Shown one piece after another: positions 17,229-25,012 of a stretch of 64,000 bases of DNA (position 1 is its first letter; each line of letters begins with the position of its first letter). The translations under genes were made by a program, and so were the position numbers. The stretch lies in the NCBI RefSeq assembly GCF_002223055.1, contig NZ_NKFL01000006.1:2232001-2296000 (forward strand), given 5' to 3'. The notes under the pieces were generated by a model. That model ran no database searches and was not told where the DNA came from. It was given only the letters and a program-made list of their open reading frames with translations. This stretch comes from Burkholderia sp. HI2500 (GTDB lineage Bacteria; Pseudomonadota; Gammaproteobacteria; Burkholderiales; Burkholderiaceae).

Positions 17229-17639
17229 TCAGCCGCGCGACGCGGTGAGCACCGACAGCCGCGTGATGCCCGCATGTTCGATCGCGGCCATCAGCTTCGC
17301 GACCGTGCCGTACGGCACGTGCTCGTCGGCCTGCAGGTCGAGCGCGACGTCGGGCCGGCCGGCCTTCAGCGCGGCCAGCTCGGCCGGCACGGCGGCGAGC
17401 GCGACCGCCCGCTTGTCGAGATACACGACGCCCTTGTCGTCGACGCTCACGGTGACGTTCGGCTTGCGATCGGCCGGCGCCGTGGCGACGGTGTTCGGCA
17501 GATTCACGTGCACCGCGTTGTTCAGCAGCGGGGCCGTGACGATGAAGGCGACGAGCAGCACGAGCATCACGTCGACGAGCGGCGTGATGTTGATTTCGCT
17601 GAGCACGTCGTCGTTGTCGGAGGAAGAGGAGAAGGCCAT
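17229..17639 (-). CDS. exbD: ExbD, TonB-system energiser
   Basis: 136 aa. An N-terminal cytoplasmic tail (SDNDDVLSEINITPLVDVMLVLLVAF) contains the single transmembrane helix with the essential Asp in PLVDVML. A periplasmic domain (VNLPNT..VTVSVDDKGVVYLDKR) ends SVLTASRG. With ExbB it couples inner-membrane proton flow to TonB. The start codon lies just inside the end of exbB (ATG at 17639 adjoining the exbB TAA), so the two are translated together. Its partner receptor is encoded in the same operon. Confidence 0.95.
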   Translation of the reverse strand: MAFSSSSDNDDVLSEINITPLVDVMLVLLVAFIVTAPLLNNAVHVNLPNTVATAPADRKPNVTVSVDDKGVVYLDKRAVALAAVPAELAALKAGRPDVALDLQADEHVPYGTVAKLMAAIEHAGITRLSVLTASRG

Positions 17640-18355
17640 TATGCGAAGGCCTCCTGACGGGTGTCGCCGGCACGGCGTGCCGGCGCGGGCGCAGCGGCGG
17701 CGGCCGGCACGCGGAAGCCGGCCTTCTGCGCGAGCGTGACGAAATCGGTGGCGAACGCGTCGAGGTCGGCCGACGCGGCCTTCACGCGGCGCACGAAGAA
17801 GTTGTACGCGAGCACGGCCGGCACGGCGACCGCGATGCCGATCCCGGTCGCGACGAGCGCCTCGCCGATCGGCCCGGCCACGACGTCGATGCTCGCCGAC
17901 GCGCTGTGCGTGATCGCGGTCAGCGCATGGATGATGCCGAATACGGTGCCGAACAGGCCGACGAACGGCGCGGTGCTGCCGATCGACGCGAGCACCGCCA
18001 GCCCCGCCTCCTCGCGCCGGCGCGCGTTGTGGATCTGCTGCCGGAGATGCCGTTCGAGCAGGTCGTGGCGGCTCCAGCTGTGTTCGAGGTCGTGCGCGCT
18101 GCTCTCGTCGGCGCGCCGCAGCGCGTCGAAGCCCGTCGCGGCGAGTTCGCCCACCGGGCTGTTCGCGCCGTCGAGCGCGGCGGCCTCGTGGAAGCTGTTC
18201 GCCGCCCAGAACGCGCTGACGTAGCGCCGGTTGCGCGCGCTCGCCCGCAGGCTCTGGATCGCCTTCACGACGATCAGCGTCCACGTGACGACGGAGAAGA
18301 CGACGAGCAGCCAGAGCGCGCCCTGGACGATGAAGGTGGTCGGAATACCGTTCAT
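17639..18355 (-). CDS. exbB: ExbB, TonB-system proton channel subunit (MotA/TolQ/ExbB family)
   Basis: 238 aa from ATG 18355. First membrane helix near the N-terminus (FIVQGALWLLVVFSVVTWTLIVV), a cytoplasmic loop, then two helices around GLAVLASIGSTAPFVGLFGTVFGIIHAL and GEALVATGIGIAVAVPAVLAYNFF, which hold the conserved MotA/TolQ/ExbB core. It drives TonB with ExbD. It lies 41 bases after the tonB stop and overlaps exbD at its 3' end by the stop codon. Confidence 0.95.
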   Translation of the reverse strand: MNGIPTTFIVQGALWLLVVFSVVTWTLIVVKAIQSLRASARNRRYVSAFWAANSFHEAAALDGANSPVGELAATGFDALRRADESSAHDLEHSWSRHDLLERHLRQQIHNARRREEAGLAVLASIGSTAPFVGLFGTVFGIIHALTAITHSASASIDVVAGPIGEALVATGIGIAVAVPAVLAYNFFVRRVKAASADLDAFATDFVTLAQKAGFRVPAAAAAPAPARRAGDTRQEAFA

Positions 18356-18396
18356 GATGTGAGTTCCTTTGAAAATGTGGCGGGCCGCCCGGCGGG

Positions 18397-19206
18397 TCAG
18401 CCCAGCTTGAAATCGATCGGCACGTTGACCCAGCCGTCGACCGCTTCGTCGCCGCGCTTCGCGGGCACGAACGTCCAGCGCTTCACGGCGGCCACCGCCG
18501 CCGTGTCGAGCATGCGGCGGCCGCTGCTCGTGCGGACCTCGACGGAATCGGGTGAGCCGTTCGCGAGCACGTGCACGCGCAGCACGACGCGCCCTTCCCA
18601 GCCCTGGTCCTGCGCGAACGCCGGATAGTCGGGCGCGGGGTTGCGCAGGTAGGCCGCGTCGCCGATCGGTGCGGTTTCGCGTACCGGCGCGGCAGGCGCG
18701 GCCGGCGCGGGAGCCGGCGTGGCGGGCGCGGCGGCGGCCGGTGCCGCCGTCGCCGGGGCCGCCTCGCGGGTGACTTGCGGCGCGGCAGCGGGCGCCGGCG
18801 CTGGATGCGCGACGGCCGCACGCGGCTTCGGCGGGGTCGGCGCCTGCTTCAACGGCTTCGGCGGCACTGCCGGCGGCGGCGGATGCGCGGCCTGCGGCAA
18901 CGGTTCGGGCGGCCGCGTCAGTTCGACCGTCAACGGCTGCGGCCGCGGCGGATGCACGGGCGGCGCGGCAGGTGTGCGCGCGGCCAGCAACGCGACACCT
19001 GCATGCAGCGCCGTGACGGCGAGCGCAATCGCACCCGTGACGCGCCACGCGCCCGGCTTCGCCTTCGGCGCATCCGGCCGTGCCGACGGCGAAGCGGACG
19101 GCGGACGCGCGACCACCGCCGCCCCGCTCGCACCCGTACGCGGCGCAGCGCGCGCCGCATGCCGGCGCGCAGGCGGCACGCCGTATTCGATCGTCAGACC
19201 TGTCAT
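18397..19206 (-). CDS. tonB: TonB protein
   Basis: 269 aa. Cytoplasmic N-terminus of about 55 residues, one membrane anchor (VTGAIALAVTALHAGVALLAA), then a long Pro/Ala-rich spacer of about 110 residues (PRPQPLTVELTRPPEPLP, repeated AP runs) crossing the periplasm. The compact TonB C-terminal domain follows (NPAPDYPAFAQDQGWEGRVVLRV, SSGRRMLDTAAVAAVKRWTF, PIDFKLG). The order tonB-exbB-exbD is standard, but placing it between two desulfinase genes is not. It probably energises the receptor encoded at 12399-14711. Confidence 0.94.
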   Translation of the reverse strand: MTGLTIEYGVPPARRHAARAAPRTGASGAAVVARPPSASPSARPDAPKAKPGAWRVTGAIALAVTALHAGVALLAARTPAAPPVHPPRPQPLTVELTRPPEPLPQAAHPPPPAVPPKPLKQAPTPPKPRAAVAHPAPAPAAAPQVTREAAPATAAPAAAAPATPAPAPAAPAAPVRETAPIGDAAYLRNPAPDYPAFAQDQGWEGRVVLRVHVLANGSPDSVEVRTSSGRRMLDTAAVAAVKRWTFVPAKRGDEAVDGWVNVPIDFKLG

Positions 19207-19239
19207 GCTCGACTCCTTGCAATGACGCGCCGCGGCGCG

Positions 19240-20286
19240 CTACGCAACCCACGCATGGCGTTGCCGGTCGATGCGCGTGAACGGCGCCGGGTCGATCCAC
19301 GCGCGCGCATCGAAATCCTGTTCGAGAAAGCCCCATTCGACGAGGAAATCCTTGAACGCGACCAGCCCGTCGATCGACGTCTGCGCGAGCCCCGTCTCCA
19401 GATGGCGGTGCACGTCCGCGCCGTACGCATAGCGCACCCACTCGTCGGACGCGCGCGTCTCGCGGCCGATATACGCAACCGTCTCCGCCGGATGGCGCGC
19501 GGCCCAGTCGCCCGCCCCCACCACCACCGACAGGAAGCGGCTCACGAGATCGGGGCGCGCGTCGATCAGCGCGCGGTCGACGGTCAGCGTGCGCGGCGTG
19601 CCGTTGCCGATCCGCACGAGCGGATCGGGGTGCGCGCCGAGATCGATGACGACCTGTGCATCGATCAGATGCACGGTCTCGAGCCCTTCGACGCCTTTCA
19701 CGAACACCGCGTCGACCTCGCCGCGCATGAGCGCCGCGATCTCGAGCCCGTACTCGTGCGGGCCGCGCGCAAACGATGCGGGCCCGGTGCGACGTTCACG
19801 TTCGTCGGGCAGGTCGACCCATTCGGCGTCGCCGTGCCCGAGCCCTTCCAGTTCGAGCGCGCTAAGGAAGCCTTTCAGCGCGGCCGCCCGCCAGAAGTCG
19901 ATGCTGATCGGATGGCGCGGCAACCCGAGCCGCCGGCCGCGCAGATCGCGCACCGAGCGAATGCCGCGATCGGGCAACGTGACGATCGCCTGGAATTCGT
20001 TGGTCCACGACAGGCCGATCACGCGCGTATCGGCGCCGCGCGCCCGCGCCCACAGCGCGGGAATGTTGCCGCCCTGCCGGAACGAGTGCGGCAGGCTGTG
20101 ATCGAAATGCGATTCGCGCTTGCCGGCATCGGCCGTCTCCTGCAGCGAATTCAGCGTGATGCCGTCCGGCCCGAACTCCTCGTCGAACCAGCCGCGATGC
20201 ACGGCGATGCCGAGCGCGGTCGGCACCGGGCAGCGCGTGTACCAGAGTGCGTCGCAGGCCGTGGCCTGCGCAGCGAGTGTCGTCAT
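19240..20286 (-). CDS. DszB-like sulfinate desulfinase, paralogue 2 (catalytic Cys and His retained)
   Basis: 348 aa from ATG 20286, which has AAGGA upstream and gives an N-terminus like its paralogues; an ATG at 20340 overlapping the monooxygenase stop (ATGA) would add 18 residues. Catalytic positions match DszB: Cys19 in RCPVPTALGIA, His60 and Arg70 in HFDHSLPHSFRQGG. No signal peptide, so a cytoplasmic enzyme rather than a periplasmic binding protein. It lies directly after the SsuD-like flavin monooxygenase, which suggests a monooxygenase-desulfinase sequence. It is about as similar to paralogue 1 as to paralogue 3 by eye (shared GIRSV..LRGRR, GEVDA.FVKG, and IGRET or GET blocks). Confidence 0.78.
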   Translation of the reverse strand: MTTLAAQATACDALWYTRCPVPTALGIAVHRGWFDEEFGPDGITLNSLQETADAGKRESHFDHSLPHSFRQGGNIPALWARARGADTRVIGLSWTNEFQAIVTLPDRGIRSVRDLRGRRLGLPRHPISIDFWRAAALKGFLSALELEGLGHGDAEWVDLPDERERRTGPASFARGPHEYGLEIAALMRGEVDAVFVKGVEGLETVHLIDAQVVIDLGAHPDPLVRIGNGTPRTLTVDRALIDARPDLVSRFLSVVVGAGDWAARHPAETVAYIGRETRASDEWVRYAYGADVHRHLETGLAQTSIDGLVAFKDFLVEWGFLEQDFDARAWIDPAPFTRIDRQRHAWVA

Positions 20287-20336
20287 GGTGAATGTCCTTG
20301 TCGATGTCGTTGGATGGCGCGGCAATGCCGTCGCGC

Positions 20337-21509
20337 TCATGCGCCGGCCACGCGCAGCGCCGCCTGCGTGCCGCGCGCGTTCAGCGCGCCGTCGACGAGC
20401 GGCAGCACTTCCTCGCCCACGCGGTACGCCTCCTCGAGATGCGGGTTGCTCGCGAGAATGAACGTCGACACGCCGATGTCGACGTACTCCGCGAGCCGCT
20501 CGGCCACCTGCTCGTGGCTGCCGACGATCACGCAGCCGGGGCCGCCGCGAATCTGCGACATCCCGGCCCACAGGTTCGGGCCGACGATCAGGTCGTCGAA
20601 GTGCTGCGTGTTGCCCTGGTGCAGCGCGAACTGGCGTTTCGCGCCGACCGACTCCGACGATTCGCCGCGCCCGTCGAAGCCGCCGCGCGTCGCGTCGCCC
20701 ACCGTCGCGAACATCTGCCGCAACTCGGCCCACGCCTGCTCCTCGGTCTCGCGCGCCAGGATGTCGATGCGCATGCCGAAGCGCAGGTCGCGCTCGGCGT
20801 GCTGGCGGTCAAGCGCGCGGCGCGCCGCATCGATCACTTCCTTCTGTTTCGCGAGCGGTTCGCCCCAGCTCAGGTGCACGTCGCCGTGCTTCGCGGCAAC
20901 CGCGAGCGCGGCGTCGCTCGCGCCGGCCAGGTAGATGCGCGGCGGCTTCTGGCCGCTCAGCGGCGGCAGCAGGCCGCCGGCTTCGACGCGGTAGAAGCGG
21001 CCGTCGAACGTGAACGGTTCGCCGGCCGCGACGCCCTTCACGACATCGAGGAATTCGTCGGTGCGCGCATAGCGGCTGTCGTGATCGATGAAGTCGCCGT
21101 ACGCACGCTGGTCGGGGCCGCCGCCGCCCGTGACGACGTTCCACTCGACGCGCCCACGGCTGATCCGCTGCAGGCTCGCGGCCATCTGCGCCGCATAGAC
21201 CGGGTGCACGAAATGCGGCTGCAGCGCGATCAGGAGCCGCAGCCGGCGCGTCTCGCGCGCCAGCGCGGCCGCCACGACCCACGGTTCCTCGGTAAAACGA
21301 AAGATCGGAATCAGCGCGCCGTGGAAGCCGGCGATATCGGCCGCGCGCGCGACCTGCGACAGATAGTCGATGTAGCCGAAATCGTCGTCGTCGACTTTCG
21401 GCGCGACGCGCGATGCGCGCTGGCGGTTCCATTCGCCGCGCGTATGCAGGTCGTGCGCGCGCCGGCCGTCGCCATGCATCGGCAGGCGCCACAGAAATTC
21501 AACAGCCAT
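20337..21509 (-). CDS. SsuD-like FMN-dependent monooxygenase (luciferase-like family)
   Basis: 390 aa; AGGAG lies 7 bases before ATG 21509. It aligns through its length with alkanesulfonate monooxygenase SsuD (381 aa in E. coli): FLWRLPMHGDGR, ALIPIFRFTEEPWVVAA, LIALQPHFVHPVYAAQMAASL, NVVTGGG, then LHQGNTQHFDDLIVGPNLWAG, RGGPGCVIVG and PHLEEAYRVGEEVLPL at the C-terminus. SsuD uses reduced FMN and O2 to split sulfonates into aldehyde and sulfite. The SsuD Cys54 region (GRSCEDAW) reads FRFTEEPW here, so that Cys is replaced. It is first gene of the leftward operon, behind a sigma-54 promoter. No flavin reductase is encoded nearby. Confidence 0.88.
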   Translation of the reverse strand: MAVEFLWRLPMHGDGRRAHDLHTRGEWNRQRASRVAPKVDDDDFGYIDYLSQVARAADIAGFHGALIPIFRFTEEPWVVAAALARETRRLRLLIALQPHFVHPVYAAQMAASLQRISRGRVEWNVVTGGGGPDQRAYGDFIDHDSRYARTDEFLDVVKGVAAGEPFTFDGRFYRVEAGGLLPPLSGQKPPRIYLAGASDAALAVAAKHGDVHLSWGEPLAKQKEVIDAARRALDRQHAERDLRFGMRIDILARETEEQAWAELRQMFATVGDATRGGFDGRGESSESVGAKRQFALHQGNTQHFDDLIVGPNLWAGMSQIRGGPGCVIVGSHEQVAERLAEYVDIGVSTFILASNPHLEEAYRVGEEVLPLVDGALNARGTQAALRVAGA

Positions 21510-21579
21510 CGGAGTTCTCCTGGTCGGGCCATTCGGATTGCGTGCGGCATCGCCGTGCCGCGCGTGTGCTGCGCTGTAA

Positions 21580-21596
21580 AGCACGCGGTGTGCCAA
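21580..21596 (-). promoter_or_regulatory. Sigma-54 (-24/-12) promoter match for the monooxygenase-desulfinase-TonB operon
   Basis: Minus strand TTGGCACACCGCGTGCT: TGGCAC in the -24 region, GG and GC separated by 10 bases. The -12 element lies about 72 bases before the start codon at 21509. It faces away from the promoter at 21865, with the tandem inverted repeats between them. Confidence 0.6.
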
Positions 21597-21743
21597 CGCG
21601 CTCGCCGCTGCGCGAACGTGGTCGCCGGCGATCCCGCGCATTGCCTTGCATACCGGGCGTCAGCGGCAATCGAATCGCGTGCGTTCGCGGTCGTCCATAC
21701 CGCCGCGACACGCCCGTATCGCGCTGCTGCACCGCCCCCACTG

Positions 21744-21791
21744 CTGCTGCGCGCGCAACAGCAGCCGACGCGACTGTTGCTGGCGCAACAG
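21744..21791. promoter_or_regulatory. Tandem activator-type inverted repeats, CTGTTGC-N4-GCAACAG
   Basis: Two sites: CTGCTGC-GCGC-GCAACAG (21744-21761, one mismatch) and CTGTTGC-TGGC-GCAACAG (21774-21791, perfect). Their centres are 30 bases apart, about three helical turns. They lie between divergent sigma-54 promoters: 97 and 127 bases upstream of the rightward -12 element, and 171 and 201 bases from the leftward one. This is the usual place for enhancer sites of a sigma-54 activator, plausibly the SfnR-like protein encoded at 25792-26916. The same perfect repeat recurs at 27899-27916. Confidence 0.6.
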
Positions 21792-21864
21792 GCCCTGCAT
21801 CGGTACGCGCACCGCTCCTCCCGCGCGATGCCCGCGCCGCGTGCGGCCGCGCCGTTTCCGTTCA

Positions 21865-21882
21865 CTGGCCCGGAACTTGCAA
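21865..21882 (+). promoter_or_regulatory. Sigma-54 (-24/-12) promoter match for the rightward transport unit
   Basis: CTGGCCCGGAACTTGCAA: TGGC-CCG-N4-TTGCA with the exact 10-base spacing between GG and GC. It lies 85 bases before the start codon at 21967. Perhaps the cleanest match in the window. Confidence 0.7.
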
Positions 21883-21966
21883 CGTTGACCGGCCCGCGCG
21901 TGCGACACCGCGACACCGTGCGCGACCGGGCTTCAACCATGCTTACGCAGAGAGGGAATCTCACCC

Positions 21967-23043
21967 ATGACAGACAGGCCCGATTCGTCATCGGACAAGC
22001 AGCAGACGTTCTGGTACGCCCGGTCGCCCGTGCCGACCCCGCTCGGCATCGCCGTGCATCTCGGCTGGCTCAACGGCGAGACGTCGGCCGACGGCGTCGC
22101 GATCCGCTCGCCGCGCGGCGCCACGCGGCACGACGTGTCGTCGATCAGCGATCACACGCTCGCGCAGTCGTTCCGCCAGGGCGGCAGCATCCCCGCGATG
22201 TGGGCACGCTCGAACGGCGCGAACACGCGCGTGATCGGGCTGTCGTGGGTCGACGAATCGCAGTTGATCCTCGCGCGGCCCGAGTCGGGCATCCGCTCGG
22301 TGAAGGCCTTGCGCGGGCGCCGCATCGCGATCCCGAGCCGCCCCGACGACCGCATCGACATCTTTCGCGCGTCGGCGCTGCGCGGCTTCGTCAACGCGTT
22401 GAGCCTCGACGGGCTGACCACGCGCGACGTCGAGCTCGTCGACGTGCGCGCCCGCACGCTGCAGGCCGTCGGGCCGGCGCGCGCGGCGGACCTGTTCGCG
22501 TCGCCGCACGGCTTTTCGAGCCGCGCGCTGTACGCGGCCGAAGCCGGCGCGCTGCTGCGCGGCGAGGTCGACGCGATCTACGTGAAGGGCTCGACCGGCC
22601 TCGAGATCGCGCAGCTGATCGGCGCGCACGTCGTGATCGACATCGGCTTTCATCCGGAGCGCACGATCCGCAACAACAACGGCACGCCGCGCCCGTTGAC
22701 CGTCAACGCGGACGTGCTCGCGAATCATCCGGACATCGTCGCCGGCTTCCTGAAGCTCGTGGTCGCGGCCGGCGACTGGGCCGGCACGCATCCCGACGAA
22801 ACCGCGCATTACGTGGCCGGCGAGACCGCGTCGTCGATCGACTGGGTCCGCGCCGCGTACGGCAACCAGCTGCACCGGCACGTCGGTGTCAACCTCGACG
22901 ACGAATCGGTCGCCGCGCTCGACGACTTCAAGACGTTCCTGCACGACCACGGTTTTCTCGAAGCCGACTTCGACGTCGCCGACTGGATCGACCCGCGCCC
23001 GCTCGCCGACGTGCTGCGGCCATCGCTGCAGAAGCGCGCGTGA
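21967..23043 (+). CDS. DszB-family protein, paralogue 3, lacking the catalytic Cys and His
   Basis: 358 aa without a signal peptide, clearly homologous to the two desulfinases on the other strand (WYARSPVPTPLGIAVHLGW, FRQGGSIPAMWARSNGANTRVIGLSW). The nucleophile position is Ser20 (RSPVP) instead of Cys, and the residue ten before the RxGG arginine is Ile60 instead of His; Arg70 of FRQGG is kept. It should therefore bind a sulfinate-like ligand but not desulfinate it by the DszB mechanism. Possible roles are a ligand sensor, a chaperone or carrier for the substrate, or an enzyme with altered chemistry. First gene of a rightward unit with a binding protein and two permeases. Confidence 0.75.
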   Translation: MTDRPDSSSDKQQTFWYARSPVPTPLGIAVHLGWLNGETSADGVAIRSPRGATRHDVSSISDHTLAQSFRQGGSIPAMWARSNGANTRVIGLSWVDESQLILARPESGIRSVKALRGRRIAIPSRPDDRIDIFRASALRGFVNALSLDGLTTRDVELVDVRARTLQAVGPARAADLFASPHGFSSRALYAAEAGALLRGEVDAIYVKGSTGLEIAQLIGAHVVIDIGFHPERTIRNNNGTPRPLTVNADVLANHPDIVAGFLKLVVAAGDWAGTHPDETAHYVAGETASSIDWVRAAYGNQLHRHVGVNLDDESVAALDDFKTFLHDHGFLEADFDVADWIDPRPLADVLRPSLQKRA

Positions 23044-23074
23044 GCCCCTTTTCCGCCTACCGTTCCCGACCATC

Positions 23075-24181
23075 ATGAAACATACGCTCTCCCTCGCCGC
23101 GCTGCGCCGCCCGCTGCACGCGCTGATCGCCGCGCTGCCGTTCGTCGCGGCATCGCTCGCCGCACCGGCCGCGCATGCGGACGACGCGCCCAAGGTCGTG
23201 CGGATCGCCGTCGTCGCCTATTCGAGCGGCGGCAAGACGCAATACGCGGGCGCATCGGCGCTGATCGACGCCGACAAGTCGCTCGAGAAGGCGCTCGCCG
23301 CGCGGCACGTGAAACTGCAATGGGTACCCGTGTCGACCGCGGCGGTCGGCACGCTCGTGAACGAGGCGTTCACGAACGGCAGCATCGATTTCGCCGGCTA
23401 CGGCGATCTGCCGTCGGTCGTCGTCAACGCGTCGGGCACCCATACGCGGCTGATCGTACCGGGCGGTGTCGGCAGCAACACGTATCTCGTCGTGCCGGCC
23501 GGCTCGACCGCGAAATCGATCGTCGACCTGAAAGGCAAGCGCATCGCGCTCAATCGCGGCCGGCCGTGGGAAGTCACGTTCAGCAAGCTGCTCGCCGAGA
23601 ACGGGCTGAAGCTGTCCGATTTCAAGATCTACAACCTCGACCCGCAGGCCGGCGCGGCGGCCGTCGCGGCCGGCCGCGTGGACGGCTTCTTCACGCTGTC
23701 CGACGCGTATTCGCTCGTCGACAAGCAGGTCGGCAAGATCATCTGGTCGACCAAGACCGCGCCCGACGACTGGAAGATGCGCGCGGAACTGTGGGCGTCC
23801 GACGATTTCGTGCGGCGCTACCCCGACCTCACGCAGCTCGTCGCGACGGCCTACGTGCGTGCCGCCCACTGGATCTCGCAGCCGCAGAACCGCGATGCGT
23901 ACGTGAAGATCCTGAGCGCGTCCGGCCAGCCGGAAAGCATCGTGCGCCGCGAATACGCGGATGAGGCGACGCCGTGGAAGGACCAATGGGCGCCGCTCTT
24001 CACGCCCGCGCTGACCGGCCACTACCGCGACGTCATCGCGTACAGCCGCCAGGCCGGCCTGACGTCCACGCCGGTCGACGTGAACGCGCTGCTCGCGCCG
24101 ACGTTCGTATCGACCGCGCTCAAGCAGCTCGGGCTCGACGGCTACTGGCGCACCGACGCGGCGCGCGTCGCGAGCCGTTGA
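23075..24181 (+). CDS. Periplasmic substrate-binding protein, sulfonate/nitrate/taurine class
   Basis: 368 aa with a signal peptide (ALIAALPFVAASLAAPAAHA). The mature protein has the SsuA-like two-lobed pattern: VRIAVVAYSSGGKTQYAG, FTNGSIDFAGYGDLPSVV, GSTAKSIVDLKGKRIALNRGR and AAAVAAGRVDGFFTLSD. It should capture an organosulfur anion in the periplasm and pass it to the permeases that follow. The stop codon overlaps the start of the first permease (TGATG). It is distinct from the three cytoplasmic DszB-like proteins, which share only the general fold. Confidence 0.85.
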   Translation: MKHTLSLAALRRPLHALIAALPFVAASLAAPAAHADDAPKVVRIAVVAYSSGGKTQYAGASALIDADKSLEKALAARHVKLQWVPVSTAAVGTLVNEAFTNGSIDFAGYGDLPSVVVNASGTHTRLIVPGGVGSNTYLVVPAGSTAKSIVDLKGKRIALNRGRPWEVTFSKLLAENGLKLSDFKIYNLDPQAGAAAVAAGRVDGFFTLSDAYSLVDKQVGKIIWSTKTAPDDWKMRAELWASDDFVRRYPDLTQLVATAYVRAAHWISQPQNRDAYVKILSASGQPESIVRREYADEATPWKDQWAPLFTPALTGHYRDVIAYSRQAGLTSTPVDVNALLAPTFVSTALKQLGLDGYWRTDAARVASR

Positions 24182-24996
24182 TGCCGACGCATGCCCTCGC
24201 GTCGACCGGCGCACGCGCGCTCCGCCTGCCCGGACTCGCACGGCTCGGCGGCATCGCGCTGTGGTGGGCCACGCCCGTCGCGTTCGTCGCGCTGTGGTGG
24301 CTCGCGAGCGCGCAGCGCTGGTTTCCGCCGCAGCTCGTCGTACCGCCCGAGCGGCTTGCGGCAACGCTGCGCACGCTGCTCGACACCGGCGAACTGCGCG
24401 ACAACCTGCTGATCACACTGCATCGCCTCGCGCTCGGCTTCGCGATCGGCGCGACCGGTGGTGCCGCATTCGGCATCCTGCTCGCGCGCAGCCGGCTGTT
24501 CGCCGATTACCTGCGGCCGACGTTCGACCTGCTGCGGCAAGTGCCGACGCTCACGCTGATTCCGCTGCTGATCCTGCTGATCGGCGTCGACGAGCCGCTG
24601 AAGCTCGTCGTCGTCGGCAAGGCCGTGTTCTTCCCGGTCGCGCTGGCCGCGTACACGGGCGTGCACGACGCGCCGCGCGACCTCGTCGAGATGGCGCGGC
24701 ACTACGGGCTCGGCCGCTTCGCGCTGCTGCGCGACGTGCTACTGCCGGCCGCGTTGCCACCGCTGCTGACCGGCGTACGGATCGCGCTCGCGCGCGCGTG
24801 GCTCGCGCTCGTCGCGGTCGAGCTGCTCAGCGCCGACAGCGGGATCGGCCAGATGATGGAACTGGCGCGGCAGATGCTGCGGCTCGACGTCGTACTCATC
24901 GACGTCGCCGTGATCGGGCTGATCGGCTTCGCGATCGACCGGTCGATCGCGCTCGTGCAACGCTACGCATTGCGCTGGCAGACGCCCGCGCGCTGA
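24181..24996 (+). CDS. ABC transporter permease, SsuC/TauC type (first of two)
   Basis: 271 aa, start ATG overlapping the upstream stop (TGATG). Hydrophobic segments are consistent with a binding-protein-dependent inner-membrane permease. The cytoplasmic EAA loop that docks the ATPase is visible around DAPRDLVEMARHYGLGRFALLRDVLLPAALP. N-terminal membrane segment WATPVAFVALWWLAS, followed by LLITLHRLALGFAIGATGGAAFGILL. A second, related permease follows 16 bases downstream. No ATP-binding subunit gene is in the cluster. Confidence 0.88.
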   Translation: MPTHALASTGARALRLPGLARLGGIALWWATPVAFVALWWLASAQRWFPPQLVVPPERLAATLRTLLDTGELRDNLLITLHRLALGFAIGATGGAAFGILLARSRLFADYLRPTFDLLRQVPTLTLIPLLILLIGVDEPLKLVVVGKAVFFPVALAAYTGVHDAPRDLVEMARHYGLGRFALLRDVLLPAALPPLLTGVRIALARAWLALVAVELLSADSGIGQMMELARQMLRLDVVLIDVAVIGLIGFAIDRSIALVQRYALRWQTPAR

Positions 24997-25012
24997 ACGA
25001 ACAGGTATCCGA

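Noticed and set aside
16118..23043. Annotation of the three DszB-like proteins as periplasmic substrate-binding proteins
   Set aside because: None has a signal peptide, and the motifs match DszB at the catalytic positions in two of the three. The real binding protein of the cluster is at 23075-24181.
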